Shown here piece by piece: positions 46,041 to 59,522 of a stretch of 64,000 nt of DNA. How positions within the stretch are numbered: the stretch's first letter is position 1; each line of letters starts with the position of its first letter. Location of the stretch: positions 380,360-444,359 of the forward strand of contig CAJNDS010002512.1 of assembly GCA_905221605.1 (NCBI GenBank), given 5' to 3'. Made by a program: the position numbers and the translations under genes. The notes under the pieces are model-generated. The model did no database searches. It was given only the letters and a program-made list of their open reading frames with translations, and was not told the DNA's origin. The DNA is from Symbiodinium natans. Its lineage: Eukaryota > Sar > Dinophyceae > Suessiales > Symbiodiniaceae.

Positions 46041-48602
46041 CTCAGCTCGTGTTGGATAGGAAAGGACCAAGCCATGTTTTGGCAGCCATGAAGTAACTAT
46101 GTGGTGAACAGTGAACATGATACTATAGGGGGGTGTCTTGGCCACCGCAGTCTTGAGTAGTGTCAGCTTCTGGGTCTTCAAGGTCACACCGCATCTGCAT
46201 CGTCTCTACCGACCCTGGAGATGACAGGCCAGGTTTTATTTTGGGGTTCTCGGGGTATGAGAGCCTTTTGACCTTGAATGTACCTGATGTTGGGACAGAT
46301 TGATAGCGGCTCAAGCATGTGTTCTTTACTGCCTTTGCTGTGGCCCCGTTGGCTTTGCCGGCCTATGGCATTTGTCCATAGACGCGGATGAATTTATGCT
46401 CTGACGCTTTAACACAACAGCTTTGTGATGCATTTGAGATTGACCGTACGTGGCTTAGAGAAAAGATGTGTAGCTCGAGAATTGGACAATGTCTGAACTT
46501 TGTAAAGAACACTGCGCGACACTGCTCTCTCGTGACAAGGAACGAATGCGAACCCGCATCCAGGATTCATTCGCTGCCCTTTGCCGCGTGGCTCGAGTCT
46601 CTGGGAAGTCCACTGGTGCCGCGTCGTCCGAACCGCTCAATCGGCCAAGACCCAGACGCCGCCAACTCAGCTTCTGGAATGGCACGTTCGGTCAGTCACA
46701 GCAACCCTTTTCGAACTGTCGTCTCGCTGTTTGCCATGGAGGCACCGAAGACCATGGCATTGCTGCTTGGCATCCTTAGGCTCTGTCTTCTAGTCCGGAG
46801 CAAATGCCCGCAACAGTGCAAGCACTCGACCCATCACGCGAAACCAATATCAATATCCGGCGAGTAGTCCCTGCGACTTCACAAAGTAACAGCCCCCACC
46901 AATATGGCCCCGGCATGACTTCTGTGCATATGGGATTGGGACTGCGGGCTTTGCCCTTGTGCACGACGAAAAAGCATTGTTTAGTTGTTTAGCTTTCGTG
47001 GCCCCATCTCAAGGTTTTCTGAGATATCTCCAGGGCTCGAGTGTGGCAAATCTGAGGCAAGTTCCCGCCACGCCGGTGATCAAACCGCGTTGTCACGGGC
47101 TTATAACACACATTGCTGGGTCGCAAGGAACGGTCACAGGTTGCAGCGACAGATGCTTGTTGGGTATGTACAGGGTATGTAGTGCGCAAGGGGCGGAGAG
47201 ACAAATGTAGAGACAAGATGGTGACTGCAAGTGACTGCTGGCTTGTTTTCATTGTCAGTTAGACCCGCTGAAATCCCCGAGCCGGTAGAGAATATGTATA
47301 TATATATATATATTAACTCCATTTATATAGATAATAAAATGCAGAGTGCATTTCCCTGCTGAGGCGACTCAGCGGAGCTTCTGCAATTTGGTCTCGCCCT
47401 CATTTTCATCTCATGAAGAGAGCTTTTGCCAGAAAGCCAAGCACGATGCCCTCACCCGACTGCAACTTCACCGAGTCGATCCTACTTAACCCCATGACGT
47501 GTCAGTTTGTCACGTGGGCAGGCACTCAGGGACAGCCCCACTCCACCCACCCAAAAGGCCACAAGGATCATCATGGTCTTCACGGGTGGTCGGTGAAGCT
47601 CAACAGTAGCTGACTGTAGACAACGCGCTGCAACCGAGTGATTCTAAGAGTCTGAAGCGCAGGCTGCAGCGAGCAACAACTCAACGCCTGCAACAAAACT
47701 TCATACGTGCGCATTCGACAGACAGAGCCCCTTTCACATTACGTAGTCTTTCAGTTCAGTAGAGTCAAGACATGAGTTTACACACATTAGGGAACGCAAA
47801 GATGTGTAAACTTTATCTTTTGAGACAGAAAGAGGGAAAGATGGAGTTTCCCTGAAAAGAAGATGTCGTTAATGAGACCTGCGACAGTTTGGAATGACCT
47901 CATGAAAGCGCAGTAAAGAGCTGTGCTGGCAACAGCAACTGCATCCCTGAACGACTTGTCCACAGGTCTGCCAGATGACTTCTTGCTCCCGCCTCCAGCC
48001 ACCGAGATGGACGTCGACGAAAATTGGGGGAGACTTGGTCGGAGTGTTGAGCAAAAGGCGCGTTTCAGTTCAAGGTTGGATCGCTATTGAGGTGGTCGAC
48101 CCGGAGAAGGAACTACTATAGACGCCTAAATGATTATCAGAATAGGGTTTTGGGGAGTTCTTATGGTACAGTTACAAAGGGACCATAACTATTAGTAACT
48201 ATTCCGACCACAGTGCAACAGTGCAGTCCTGAGTCCATCCAACATGGCGTGCGTCCCGTGGTCTGGAAGTTGTACTGAGCGCCGACTTCTGCTAGGGGCT
48301 CGAAAGTCATATGGTTATGCTTCTATGTTACATTTTGCATTAATATAGTATTGTTTTATTGTATTCTTAAATTTTTGGCGAGAGCAGGGAGCTCCTCGTA
48401 TACCTGAAGTGCTCTGTACGAATACACAGTACTTATAGACTTTACCGACCCGGAGCTCGTTCCACTTGTGACTCTTCAAAGCGCGTGAGGAGGGGATGTT
48501 AGTTCGTGCAGAGCATGGCGGCTCTCTCCTTGCAAGCCAGCCAAGGAAGATGGGAGGCTACCAACACCAGGCGCATTCCTGCCTAGGATTCAAATGTCGT
48601 TC

Positions 48603-48634
48603 AGGGTTTAGGGTTTAGGGTTTAGGGTTTAGGG
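48603..48634 (+). repeat. Interstitial TTTAGGG array
   Basis: Four to five perfect TTTAGGG units. It faces the CCCTAAA array at 49176 across about 540 bp. Confidence 0.88.
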
Positions 48635-49054
48635 TGAAGATAAGCACCGATGTACAAGGGTCTTCGGTTGCATTGGAAGGTTTGTTGGGTTTGCCATGCA
48701 AGAAGACCACAAGCAGCAACATACACATGCAAACGGGGTTACTTGCACATAGAGAATGGTGTTTGCGCATGCATGCGAACACATGCCCCCCCCTCCCCTC
48801 CCCCGACATGAAAAAGCCCGCGTTTAGTTACTGGAGGCTTCCTTCACAGTAGCTCAGACACTGCGGTTCCTGTTGGGGTATGAGGATTTGCGGAATCTAG
48901 GGGTTTCGGGCAGTTCTGGAGCTTAGATATGGGTGGAACTCTAGGCCCCAAAGCCTGAAACCCAGGTCAGTGACGGGCGAAATATTGGCCAGCCAGGAGT
49001 CCGGCAGAGAGAGAGAGAGAGAGGAGTCCGAGCAGTACTCACCTCCAGCAAACT

Positions 49055-49120
49055 CTCACCTGGAACCTGAAAACCGAGAGCCTACAGACGCAGGCTGATA
49101 ACCGCTCGGCCATCGTGGCC
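49055..49120 (-). other. tRNA-like relict (class II A box)
   Basis: On the minus strand TGGCCGAGCGG (49112-49102) is a perfect class II A box as in tRNA-Ser/Leu. About 45 nt later GGTTCCAGGTG only partly fits a B box. An anticodon-arm-like AGCCT/AGGCT stem with an 8-base loop lies between. The loop size and poor B box argue against a working tRNA; it could be a SINE head or pseudogene. Confidence 0.3.
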
Positions 49121-49175
49121 GGGCCCCTCGGGGGCCCTTCCGCATGCAGAACAAGCAGAAGAAACCCTAAAGCCG

Positions 49176-49279
49176 AAACCCTAAACCCTAAACCCTAAAC
49201 CCTAAACCCTAAACCCTAAACCCTAAACCCTAAACCCTAAACCCTAAACCCTAAACCCTAAACCCTAAACCCTAAACCC

Positions 49280-49282
<3 letters not shown>
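49176..49282 (-). repeat. Longest interstitial telomere-type array (15 x CCCTAAA)
   Basis: 107 bp of perfect CCCTAAA repeat, about 15 units, the longest in the window. It changes without spacer into a (GA)19 run at 49282. Confidence 0.95.

Positions 49283-49319
<37 letters not shown>
49282..49319. repeat. GA microsatellite fused to telomere-type array
   Basis: About 19 GA units directly after CCCTAA. Further GA runs occur at 49009-49022 (between GGAGTCCG direct repeats) and about 49356-49370. Confidence 0.9.
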
Positions 49320-49322
<3 letters not shown>

Positions 49323-49485
49323 GCAGCCTCCCTTCGGGGGGGTTATGCGTGTGGGAGAGAGAGAGAGAGAGCGCTAAAGATGAGTTTTCTTGGTGCCTGG
49401 CCTCGAGTAGGTTCCGACCTCCGGTATGGCCACCACCCTTGGTGCCGCGAAGCTGGCACCTGGCCAGGCGAAGGGCTTTCAAGTA

Positions 49486-49556
49486 GGGGTTTAGGGTTTG
49501 GAGTTTAGGAGTTTTAGGGTAGAGGGTTTAGGGTTTAGGGTTTAGGGTTTAGGGTA
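49486..49556 (+). repeat. Interstitial TTTAGGG array
   Basis: About eight TTTAGGG-type units, the last four perfect, oriented opposite to the array at 49176. A further three units follow at 49688-49710. Confidence 0.88.
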
Positions 49557-50005
49557 GTGTGCTCGGAGGCTTTCTGTTCCATGCTTTGGGATGAAAGAAG
49601 CGAGCACTTGTCACCTGCTGCGAGACTGCCTCGACGAACGCCGGGAACGGAGAGAGGCACCGGCATCCATGGGCTTAAACAAGTTCGTTTAGGGTTTAGG
49701 GTTTAGGGTTGCTTAGCACCCCGGTGCTGTTTCAGGTGACTTCATTCCTCATTTAACCATTCCCCCGTGTTGTACTGCACTCCTGCACTGACATGTAGTG
49801 AGCCTCCCAAGCCTCCAGTAGCCAACGAGACAATGAGCCCTGAACACCAAACAATCCTATTGTGCAAGTCCTCGATGGTGAAACCGCTTTGCCAAGCAAA
49901 TCTTACGTGATGCGGTCGATCCCTTTTTGGTACAGTGCTTTCAGGGTGAGCGGCGCGCATCTCACCAGACACGTACTGTGCGGACACCCTCCGCAGATTA
50001 TGCGT

Positions 50006-50098
50006 GAAGGAAGGAAGGAAGGAAGGAAGGAAGGAAGGAAGGAAGGAAGAGAAAAAAAGAGCCGGGCGCGCACTGCATGTGGGGGGGGGGGGGGGGGG
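50006..50098. repeat. (AAGG)n run followed by poly-G
   Basis: About ten AAGG units (50009-50048), a short A-rich segment, then 18 consecutive G (50081-50098). It is purine-only over most of its length, with quadruplex potential in the G run. Confidence 0.9.
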
Positions 50099-50526
50099 CA
50101 TGGGCTCCTCGTGCTCCACAGAAGAGCAGCAGAAGCGCCTACCAAAGCACAAGTCCTCCTTGGTAGGATGGTTTAAGGTAACCGTTAACCCTTAGGTGCT
50201 TCAGCATTCGGGACACGCCCAGGTGGGGCGGAGCACCTTATATATGGGGACAGCGCCTACAGTTGTGCACGCGTTTGAGGGACTTTGGTCCTGAGTCTCG
50301 TGGGAAGAAGGCGCTCCCCTCTCGAATCCTTTTGGTTCATGATTTAGGGTTTCGGTTTCGGGTGCGGTTGCGCGAGGGGTGGGGGAGGCGGGGAGAGGCA
50401 AGAGCAACCCCCCAACCCGATAAAGCCCCGCTTCAACTGAGCTGCGACCCAGAGATCGCTGAGCTAGGGACCGACGGGACGGGCTACCAGAGAAATGGCT
50501 AGAAATCGGGCGATTGAAGCTGGTAC

Positions 50527-50620
50527 ATCTGGAGGTTCCCCCTTATACTAACAGTCCTTGATTATAGTAGGGGGTGCTCTAATCCCTGCTAAGCTGTCAG
50601 TAGAAGGGCGAACATCCCAA
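50527..50620. mobile_element. Foldback MITE-like element, family A copy 2
   Basis: 94 bp. The right end GCGAACATCCCAA and the left end CTGGAGGTTCCCCCTTATAC form terminal inverted repeats (the left is somewhat decayed). It shares CCCCCTTATACTAACAG with the 59.4 kb copy. It is flanked by a perfect 7 bp duplication CTGGTAC at 50520-50526 and 50621-50627. Confidence 0.82.
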
Positions 50621-51489
50621 CTGGTACACGCAGAGGGTGCTGTGACGAGGGGTGTGGTAGAGCTCTTGTACGCAGGTGCCTCATCTTCCAGCTTCCGAAG
50701 CCCTGAGGACCTGAGTCCTTTTTCAGAAAGTAAGTTGAGGTGCTTGAGCTTACACGTTCACTCCTGTTTGTGTGGTTTTAGCCAAAATGACATGAAGAAG
50801 GGAGAAGGTCTAGAGTCGACACGGTCTGCGAATTTAAGCTTGGGGGGGTTGGACATGGTTCTGGTTCAGCGCACTCGCGCTGACCCCATTCCAGGGTCAC
50901 GACAAGGTACTCAGAGATGACGATCGAATGCTTTTCACCGGTTTCCGAAGCCAAAAGTCGCGGGTCTCCTTCCGGTGAACATGGAGTGTAGAATCATGGA
51001 GTTCGCATGCGGTCTGCACCAGTTATGGAAAGCCATCAAGACCGTTCTTTGTTGAGTAGAAATGCGTAGGAGACCGCCGGGAGCCTTGCTGGGATGATAT
51101 TCTCGCCTCTGTAGGCAACCACGCGAGTTTCTGCGAGACGTTGGAAGGTCAACGTGGCAGACGGGACAGCCGAGCTAGCCCTCCTTGCCCATGCCCCCAT
51201 TTGACTTGGGCATAGATCGGTTGAAGCAGGTGTTTTTGTAGCAAGAGTGGCTTATGCATGGCTGGGGCAATGCCATAAGCCGCGCTTTGATTATTGTGTT
51301 TTGGGGTGTATGTGGAGCGCAAATGGTAAGATCCATTGCAAGAAACATCCCGCGTCATTGCAGTAGCAGAACTATTGGGGCTTGCCCTCCCTTGGCCAAA
51401 GGCATGCTACCCACACCCTCCCACACCATCTGGCTCCTGCTGAAGTTTCGCTTGGAGGGCGAGGAGGGCAAGGAGGGGTGATGCGGACA

Positions 51490-53137
51490 GCGTACAAACC
51501 AATCAGTGCAGAAGATCTTCACCGAATTTGTCAAAACCACTGCAGCTCTGCAGTCATGTGACTTTCTTCCTTTGGGCTTTTTGCCCTTGTCCATGACCCA
51601 GACGTCCTGGCAATTCCTGCTGGCCGTGAGTGGCTGGATACGCTTATAGTTTCCATCGTAAGCACACGGTAGTTACAGCTACGGTGTGTCTCATGTTGCA
51701 CTTGTTACTGCAACCGACATCCTCCGTTGCAACCGAGTGGCTGTTGCGGCAGGATTGTGAGCCCAGGGCAGTGCAGATGCTAGACATGCTGCCCCAGCAA
51801 CCGCCAGTAGCTGAAGCGGACAGGGTCAAGGATGTTGCGTGACCAGGAATAAACAGAACCTTGTTCAGTCGACGCGGCACGACGTTCAGCAGTTCACCTA
51901 AAATGAAGGTGCTGGGGTTGAGTCTGGCAGTTGAGGAAGCGTGTTGTGGTTAGGTTACTTGCTTGCTGGTGGCTTGGGTCCATCTTGCTTTTGTGCACAA
52001 CGCGGTCCCCGACTTGTTGCCACGCAGTGTTGTTGGGTATGGCTAGTCTGCTAGGCAGGTGGCAGCAAAAAACAGGCAGTTTGCAGGCGGGCTGCTGAGG
52101 TGGCATTTTTCGCTTCGCCTGTCAAGCAGGAGAGAACTCATCAAGTGGGCTGTAGCAAGCTCTTCGGCCAACTTCGTAGGATACGGTGCATTCACAGCAG
52201 CACTTCAGGTCAGAGCAGGATTTGACTCGTTACGGTACCAAAAATATTTGAAATATTCAATTCAAGTAAGAGTATACGAGTACAAACATTATCAAGACTG
52301 TTGAATGTTTCTGAAGCACGAGAAGTCATAGAATAATAAGTAGCAATAAGAATAAGAAAAACAGTCATAATCATAATAATAATCATAATAATAATAATAG
52401 CTATAATCATGTGGCCCCTGGGCTGCCACAGCTCCCACGAGCCCTGCTTGGCAGGCGTCATGCCAGCGCCGTTGCATGGCCGGTACACATGTGCTTCAAA
52501 AATCGTTGCACAAACGGACTGCCGTTGCCAAGAGTTTTAAGGTTCAGGGTTTAGGGTTTAGGGAGACAGCTGTTCTAGCAGCAACAAAGACATACAGGCA
52601 GGAACTGGAATTGTCCTCGAAAACACCGTTGTTGAAACGTGGCAGGGATTTCAAAGAACCACTAAGTTTGAGGGCTTTGTAGTCTAACAGAATGTCGTTG
52701 TGTTGCCTTGGACAAGTCAGGAGGGCGAGGGAGAGGACCCCAAGCAGTCGGCACAACAGCTCCATCACCAATCGCCATTCAGTGCCTTGAACATCATTCA
52801 ACAACACTTTCACGAGCAGTCCGTGGCCATGCAGGTTCGGCGCGCATGCGCGTAGACTGCATGCATCATACAGCAGAGCCCAGTGCCAGGAAAGGGGCAC
52901 ACGCTAGCAAAAGGAGACATGACTGCACCGTTCAACCTTGGGGTCCTGCGACACCTCGCATTCAACAGCTTCTTGCAGTGCAACCCTCGGCGGGCGCCGA
53001 ACACGCATTACTCACAGGCATCCTCGACGCGAGCGGTACTGTTAGGAGGCCTAATAACTTCTATCTGTTTCCAGTGGCGCCGTTCAGTATCTTGTTTGAG
53101 GAAAGACAGTGTCCCAATGCCCCCAAGAAATAGCTGA
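51490..53137 (+). CDS. Possible multi-exon gene, unrecognised
   Basis: Several + frames read like exons: about 51505-51552 (QKIFTEFVKTTAAL), 51565-51652 (FALVHDPDVLAIPAGREWLD ending at a GTAAGC donor), 51715-51835 (TEWLLRQDCEPRAVQMLDML), 52723-52840 (GEDPKQSAQQLHHQSPFS, NIIQQHFHEQSVAM), and about 52957-53060 (RIQQLLAVQPSAGAEHALL). The last two are Gln-rich. I cannot join them in phase with confidence or name a family. An (AAT)n stretch at 52327-52410 lies between the candidate exons. Confidence 0.28.
52327..52410. repeat. AAT/AATC trinucleotide-rich run
   Basis: AATAATAATCATAAT-type repeats, AT-rich and low in complexity. Confidence 0.75.
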
Positions 53138-54791
53138 AGGGTCCCCCCTTTTAAGTATGACAGCACCTCTACTGTACAGGTCAGAATTCAGTAACAGTTT
53201 GTCGGGCGAAGCTTAAAGAGTGGTTCCTGCATTTGGAGACGTTGTCTGGGCTTCTAGGAACGGGGCTTCCCCAGAACTCAAGCTCTAGGCACCAACCCTT
53301 GGCCCCTACTCTTGGGCCCTAGATGGTAGAGATCCCAAGCCCCTAGAGGGCCCGAAGATGCCAGTACTGATGACTGCCGCAGAGAATAGGAAGATAAAGA
53401 CGAGAGAATGCCAAAGAGCGAGAGAGTCTCCCCCTCTTTGGCCTGCACAGCTAGCCTCAGCTCCCTTTTCCGGGGAGAGGATCAGCGAATTGTAGAACGA
53501 AAGCCTTAGCAGCAGAAGAGACGAAGAAGGTTCAGTCTGAGAGGCGCTTCTTCGCGCGGGAGCTTCGTGGGATCCCTCTGGTTCACGAGACTATCGTTCC
53601 CAAATGTTTTTCCGCGCCACTCGTTTTCGGAAAAGGCCTTCTGGCAGCGTCCAGGTCACCAAAGTACTCTAACTATAGGGGGTCGGAGTACCTACTAATA
53701 TTGTTCACTTCTGATCCCTTTTATCAGTATACTAGAAGAACCCCCCAACACCCGATTCTACTTATTGAGGCCTCTATATTACATGCTGCTCATGGTTGAA
53801 ACGTCCTATACGGGGGTTTCCATTGGAAGTTCCTGTACTGAGTACTACAGTGGTTTTGGAATAGATACTGAGGTACCCCTGTTTTACTTGTACGTCCATA
53901 TAATTCGTACACACGATGATGAGAATCCCTCGCCATTGCGGCATCACGCCCGTGCGGTGGCGATCGCACCAGGAGGCTCCGCACATTTTTGCGCGGCACC
54001 GTACAGTGCTTAGATGGGTAAAGCCTATCTCAGAAAGGCAAGAGACAGGCACTAGAGTCACTAGAGGCAAGCCTTGCAAGCCCTGATAAGCTACATCTGC
54101 TTCGGAGTGATCAGTGCTGCCCGTTTAAGCAAGCCTGGTGCTGGAGGATGAGCACTTGGTGCCATCTGCCAGTCCCGCGCAAATCCGCACAGACCAAGGA
54201 TTCCTGGTATCTTGAAGCTGCGTACGACTGAAAATCTGCGTAAGTCAGGATAGCCACGGTCCATGGCTGCCCCGCTCAGGCAGCACGGGAAATCATGGGA
54301 ACACAGCTCATGTCAATGCAGGCAAGCTGGAGCACGTCTCCTTCCCGAGCTGCCTGGCCAGCCCAATTGTTTGTTCTATGGCAACTGCCGCGCGACGCCC
54401 AATGATCCAGAGATCGGATCGGCACGAACGATGCAAACTGCCAATGCAGTTTGAATTCTTGGTTTCATCGGCAGCATAGCTCCCTGAATCTTGCAAATAC
54501 GCTCTGCCGCAGCAATGCAAGCCGACGTGCAATGGACTAAGCTCGGGAAGCTTTTGGTCGAGGATCTTCCATTGAAAGTAGCGCCACATCTGCGGTCTGT
54601 AGGTATTGGCATGAAGCTGTGGCACCTTGCCCAACGCGCTAGTCAGTGACATTACTGTACTGTAGATCCATGAATGACTGAATTTGGAAACTGTTCCGAT
54701 GCCGATCCACTCTGGCTGATCGCTCCTGCTAGCTGCTTCTTTGCCATCACCTTCTAAGCCAAGTTCCGAGTCACCGATCTGAAAATACATC

Positions 54792-55015
54792 CCCTAAACC
54801 CTAAACCCTCAAAAAACAAATTGACAGACGAAAAGGAGGGGAATGGCTAGGCTTGATCCAGTGAGAGATCAGGCTGGAAGCTCGTGAGTCAGGCGGCTAT
54901 CGATGTGGAAGTGCGCGCTGTGCTGGAATTGTTTTAAAGTCATGCTGTACCTGGGTTTAAAATGAAATGGGTTTAGGGAGAGGGTTTAGGGTTCAAAAAT
55001 AAGTGGGTTTAGGGT
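54792..55015. repeat. Scattered telomere-like heptamers, both orientations
   Basis: CCCTAAACCCTAAACCCT lies at 54793-54810; GGGTTTAGGG and AGGGTTTAGGGTT lie at 54968-54991 and GGGTTTAGGGTC at about 55003-55014, in opposite orientation about 160 bp away. Confidence 0.75.
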
Positions 55016-55214
55016 CATCAATGGTCAGGAGAGTTGGACACCAGAACCAAATTCTAGCACGATTTAAAAATCACTGCACTGCATTCGCAAAGACTCGTGC
55101 CCGGACACATACCTTCGCCGAGCATGGCAGCGAAAAGTCTTCATGGGCTGCACATTGGGCTAAAGTATACCAAAATAAATGCCTCTATTAGCCACCGCAT
55201 GTCACAAAAGACCA

Positions 55215-55405
55215 ACCAATTGTTGTTGGCATTGTCGTTTGTTGTTGTTGCTGCTGCTGCTGCTGGCTCTTATTTTGCTTGTTGTTCTGGTGGCTGCTGT
55301 TGTTGGAGGTGGTTGTTTGTTTTTGTTTGTTCGTCGTCGTTGGTTGTTGGTTGTTGTTTGTGTGGTTGTGGTTGTTACTGTTGTTGCTGTTGTTACTGTG
55401 TATAC
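55215..55405. repeat. TTG/GTT-rich low-complexity stretch
   Basis: About 190 bp dominated by TTG, CTG and GTT triplets on the + strand with almost no A. The open frames here encode only Val/Cys/Leu runs and are not convincing genes. Confidence 0.75.
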
Positions 55406-55947
55406 ATGTAGATGTTCAGTGGTTTAGTTACTTTTTTAATATGTCTACACCAGGAAGATCGTCGGTTCTTTGCCAGACAGTGTGATTGCGTTCCCAGTCC
55501 CTCACCCCCACGAAGAGCATCTCAGAACCCCCAAATACATTGCTGATTCTTGTCTCTCCCCCATGTGAAAAGGGGGGGGGGGGTCCCCATGTTCTCCTTG
55601 GACCATGAAGCGAAGTGCAAAGGGCGGTCCGCTTATCACGTGGCAGCGCTATGCCGTTCCAGCCTGCACAGGCCCCTAGAGCAGAACGTGTCCAGACTCG
55701 TCGCCAAGGACACAGGGGCCCAGGATCCCAACATAAAGGGGAATTGCACGGGTTTCAGGCCACGTCGCAAGCACGGCTTGCAATTTGCAAGCTTTAAACA
55801 TAGACATTGCTGTTTTGGCTGCGAGGACCCAAGCGATCTGACCAATTTCTGGAGCCTCACCTATCACTTGAACCGGTCGCTGTTCTGCAGATTGAAACGC
55901 ATCACTCAGCACATGCGCATTGATGGAAAACTCGTTCGGACGGGTGG

Positions 55948-56701
55948 ATGAGCGAAGCTTTGGGCAACAGCTACAGCTACCGCCTGACACATGCTTGGCA
56001 AGCGATCCATAGGAAGAGACCCGAAATCTCGACGCAGGCTCTACTCAAGGTTGCACGGGTACCGCTATCACAGGCCGGGATGCTGGCCCAAAATCCCTTC
56101 ACATTGCAAGTGGAGTTTGTAGCTGAGTTACGCGCATACATGCCCTTGCCCAGCATTGCCCGGCCCGAAGGTATTCCACAGACACACTTCTTCCTTCTTT
56201 CTCTCGACCAGAGCCGCCATGCAGCAGGCCGGAGATCAGCAACGAGGCACTCTTCGAGATGCTGTCTGATGGACTGGAGCCACCCAGGCCGGTTTCTCAA
56301 GACAAATGACCAGTCGTCCGAACCAACTGCAGCTGCAACCTGTAGCGTGGCAACTGGCCCCTCACTGTCATGAGCTAGATCTCAGGGGGCTTGACACTAG
56401 GCCACAGCCACTTTCACAGTCACTTTCCCGAATTTGAGCTGGCGCAGAGCAGCGAAGGCGGGTACAGTGGTCCATCGTGCGCATCATACAGCAAGAGCTC
56501 GAAGACAGGAGACAAGCTCGGGTTAACTGTTCCATGGTGCTTAGTTGCTTAGAACTCGATCCTGCCAGGACCTGCGAGTTCGTGGTGTGGATGGATAGTG
56601 ATGCGTACATCGCCTCTTCAGAGCCCTTGGAGTCTGCACGGAACCTAGCACACCGGTCACTAGCGCCGACGCGAAAGGTGGAGTGTGACACGGAAGTGTG
56701 A
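55948..56701 (+). CDS. Glycosyltransferase-like exon fragments
   Basis: Two segments look coding: 56226-56309 (RPEISNEALFEMLSDGLEPP) and 56468-56701 (WSIVRIIQQELEDRR, then CEFVVWMDSDAYIASSEPLE). 'VVWMDSDA' resembles the DxD nucleotide-sugar and metal-binding turn of Golgi glycosyltransferases such as the GMA12/MNN10 group (family inference). The flanking acceptor and donor are unclear, and no C-terminal domain was found before the aldo/keto reductase gene begins at 56986. It could be a decayed gene or one with exons I did not detect. The frame from 55948 (NSYSYRLTHAWQAIHRKRPE) may be an upstream exon. Confidence 0.42.
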
Positions 56702-56985
56702 GCGAATTCGAGTGGCGCACACAGGTGCTGCTGCAGAATGGCCTACTCAACACTTCCGAACCTGGCCTACGCCTCAGTATTCTGGGGCCTCGAAACGTGA
56801 CTCCAATAGTTTATTGAAGTTCATGTTCGAGCGCTGCGCATGCTCAACGCCTCAAAATATGTGTTGCACGTGCAATCCGAGCTTTGGGCTGAAGGCACGT
56901 GCTCAAAGCCAGCCCTCTAATGGCACAAGCGGGTCGGAGGGTGCGGGAGCATGCACGCGCCGTACTGCAAGAGCCCCTTCGCAAG

Positions 56986-58513
<1,528 letters not shown>

Positions 58514-59201
58514 GGTCCAAGTCAACTCCCCCATGCTGTCTCGGGTCTGCCGGCGTGCTGTTCGTAGATAGACCGAGCAGTTGCCAAAGATTTAAGGGGC
58601 GTTGGCAAGTTGAAGCGGCTGCATAAAGCAAGTGGCAAGAACACGAGCCGTGCGTCAGGAAGTCCTACGTGGGCATTGGGCTGGCCAGTGCTGACGAAGA
58701 TTGCTTTCTGGAGCCAACTCTGAGGAAAGGATCTCCATGGATCTCCCTAAACCCAAATTAGCTTTTACTATGTAACTGCCGTGTTTATGTCCCCGAAAGA
58801 TGAAGGGCCAGCCCGCTTTGGCGAAGTTGTGCTCCCATGGCTGTTATCAGACGGCAGAATGCTGACATAGGTGGACTCGTTGGGTACATGCACGCTACCT
58901 GAACTGTAGAGTCCATCTCCCCACAATGGCCAGCTCTCTCAATCCGGATAACTCTTTGCAGGGACCCCTCTGCTGCAATGCAGCGCCTCATATTTTGCAC
59001 ATTTTTATACGCTGTATTCCCAAAGAAATTGCCTGCTATCCTTTTTAAAAGCACATTCCCCTTTGGTTTTGGACCTCGTGGGAGTGGACAGAAACCGGCG
59101 AAGGACAATTGCGGACGCGCATGGCAAGACTGTAGGCCGGGTGCCTACCACTGGAATACGCTGAGCATGGGCAGCTGCTCCTGCCAAAAGTAGGTTGCAC
59201 C

Positions 59202-59298
59202 CCTAAACCCTCAACCCTGAACCCGAAACCCTAGGCGGGTGGCCAAAAAAAAGCCCGGAGCCCTAAGTCCTAAACCCTGAACCCTAAACCCTAAACCA
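59202..59298 (-). repeat. Degenerate CCCTAAA cluster
   Basis: Several CCCTAAA, CCCTCAA, CCCTGAA and CCCGAAA variants in two groups (59202-59233 and 59261-59298), separated by a purine-rich stretch. Confidence 0.78.
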
Positions 59299-59415
59299 TG
59301 TCTCTTCAAGTTTCCGCTCTCTGAGGACAGGTCGTCTTGCGTTTTCAAGTGCAGCGGGGATGCGCCGTTATCCCAAAGAGCCAGCCCCTGGGGCTCGACA
59401 TGCTACGGTCATGCC

Positions 59416-59522
59416 TTGGGATGTTCCCCCTTACACTAACAGCTCCTTAATAATAGGGATTCGAATAGGGTGTACTATAATCCCTCTTAAGGAGCTGATA
59501 GTATAAGGGGGAACGTCCCATT
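59416..59522. mobile_element. Foldback MITE-like element, family A copy 3
   Basis: 107 bp, the best preserved foldback of the family: TTGGGATGTTCCCCCTTAC at the left pairs with ATAAGGGGGAACGTCCCA at the right. Inner arms AGCTCCTTAATAATAGGGAT and ATCCCTCTTAAGGAGCT also pair. It is flanked by a perfect 7 bp duplication TCATGCC at 59409-59415 and 59523-59529. Confidence 0.85.

Larger units (their letters stand above)
41289..55947. other. Gene-poor, repeat-rich stretch, 41.3-55.9 kb
   Basis: No gene family was assigned. It contains inverted-repeat elements (41768-41885, 42358-42453, 45948-46040, 50527-50620), telomere-like tracts (42191, 48603, 49176, 49486, 49688, 52545, 54792, 54968) and many microsatellites. 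Exon-like but unrecognised frames: 43975-44094 (-), 44471-44794 (+), 46489-46779 (+, MSELCKEHCATLLSRDKERM), 51565-51660 (+, FALVHDPDVLAIPAGREW), 51710-51842 (+), 52723-52840 (+, SPFSALNIIQQHFHEQSVAM). The segment 47.4-48.6 kb shows nothing I can interpret. Confidence 0.5.

Noticed and set aside
53640-53900. Possible inverted repeat around AGGGGGTCGGAGTAC and ACCCCCC
   Set aside because: The arms match poorly, with no flanking duplication and no second copy.
55097-55427. Hydrophobic Val/Cys/Leu-rich frames resembling membrane segments
   Set aside because: Produced by a TTG/CTG/GTT triplet-rich stretch in three frames; no conserved motif.
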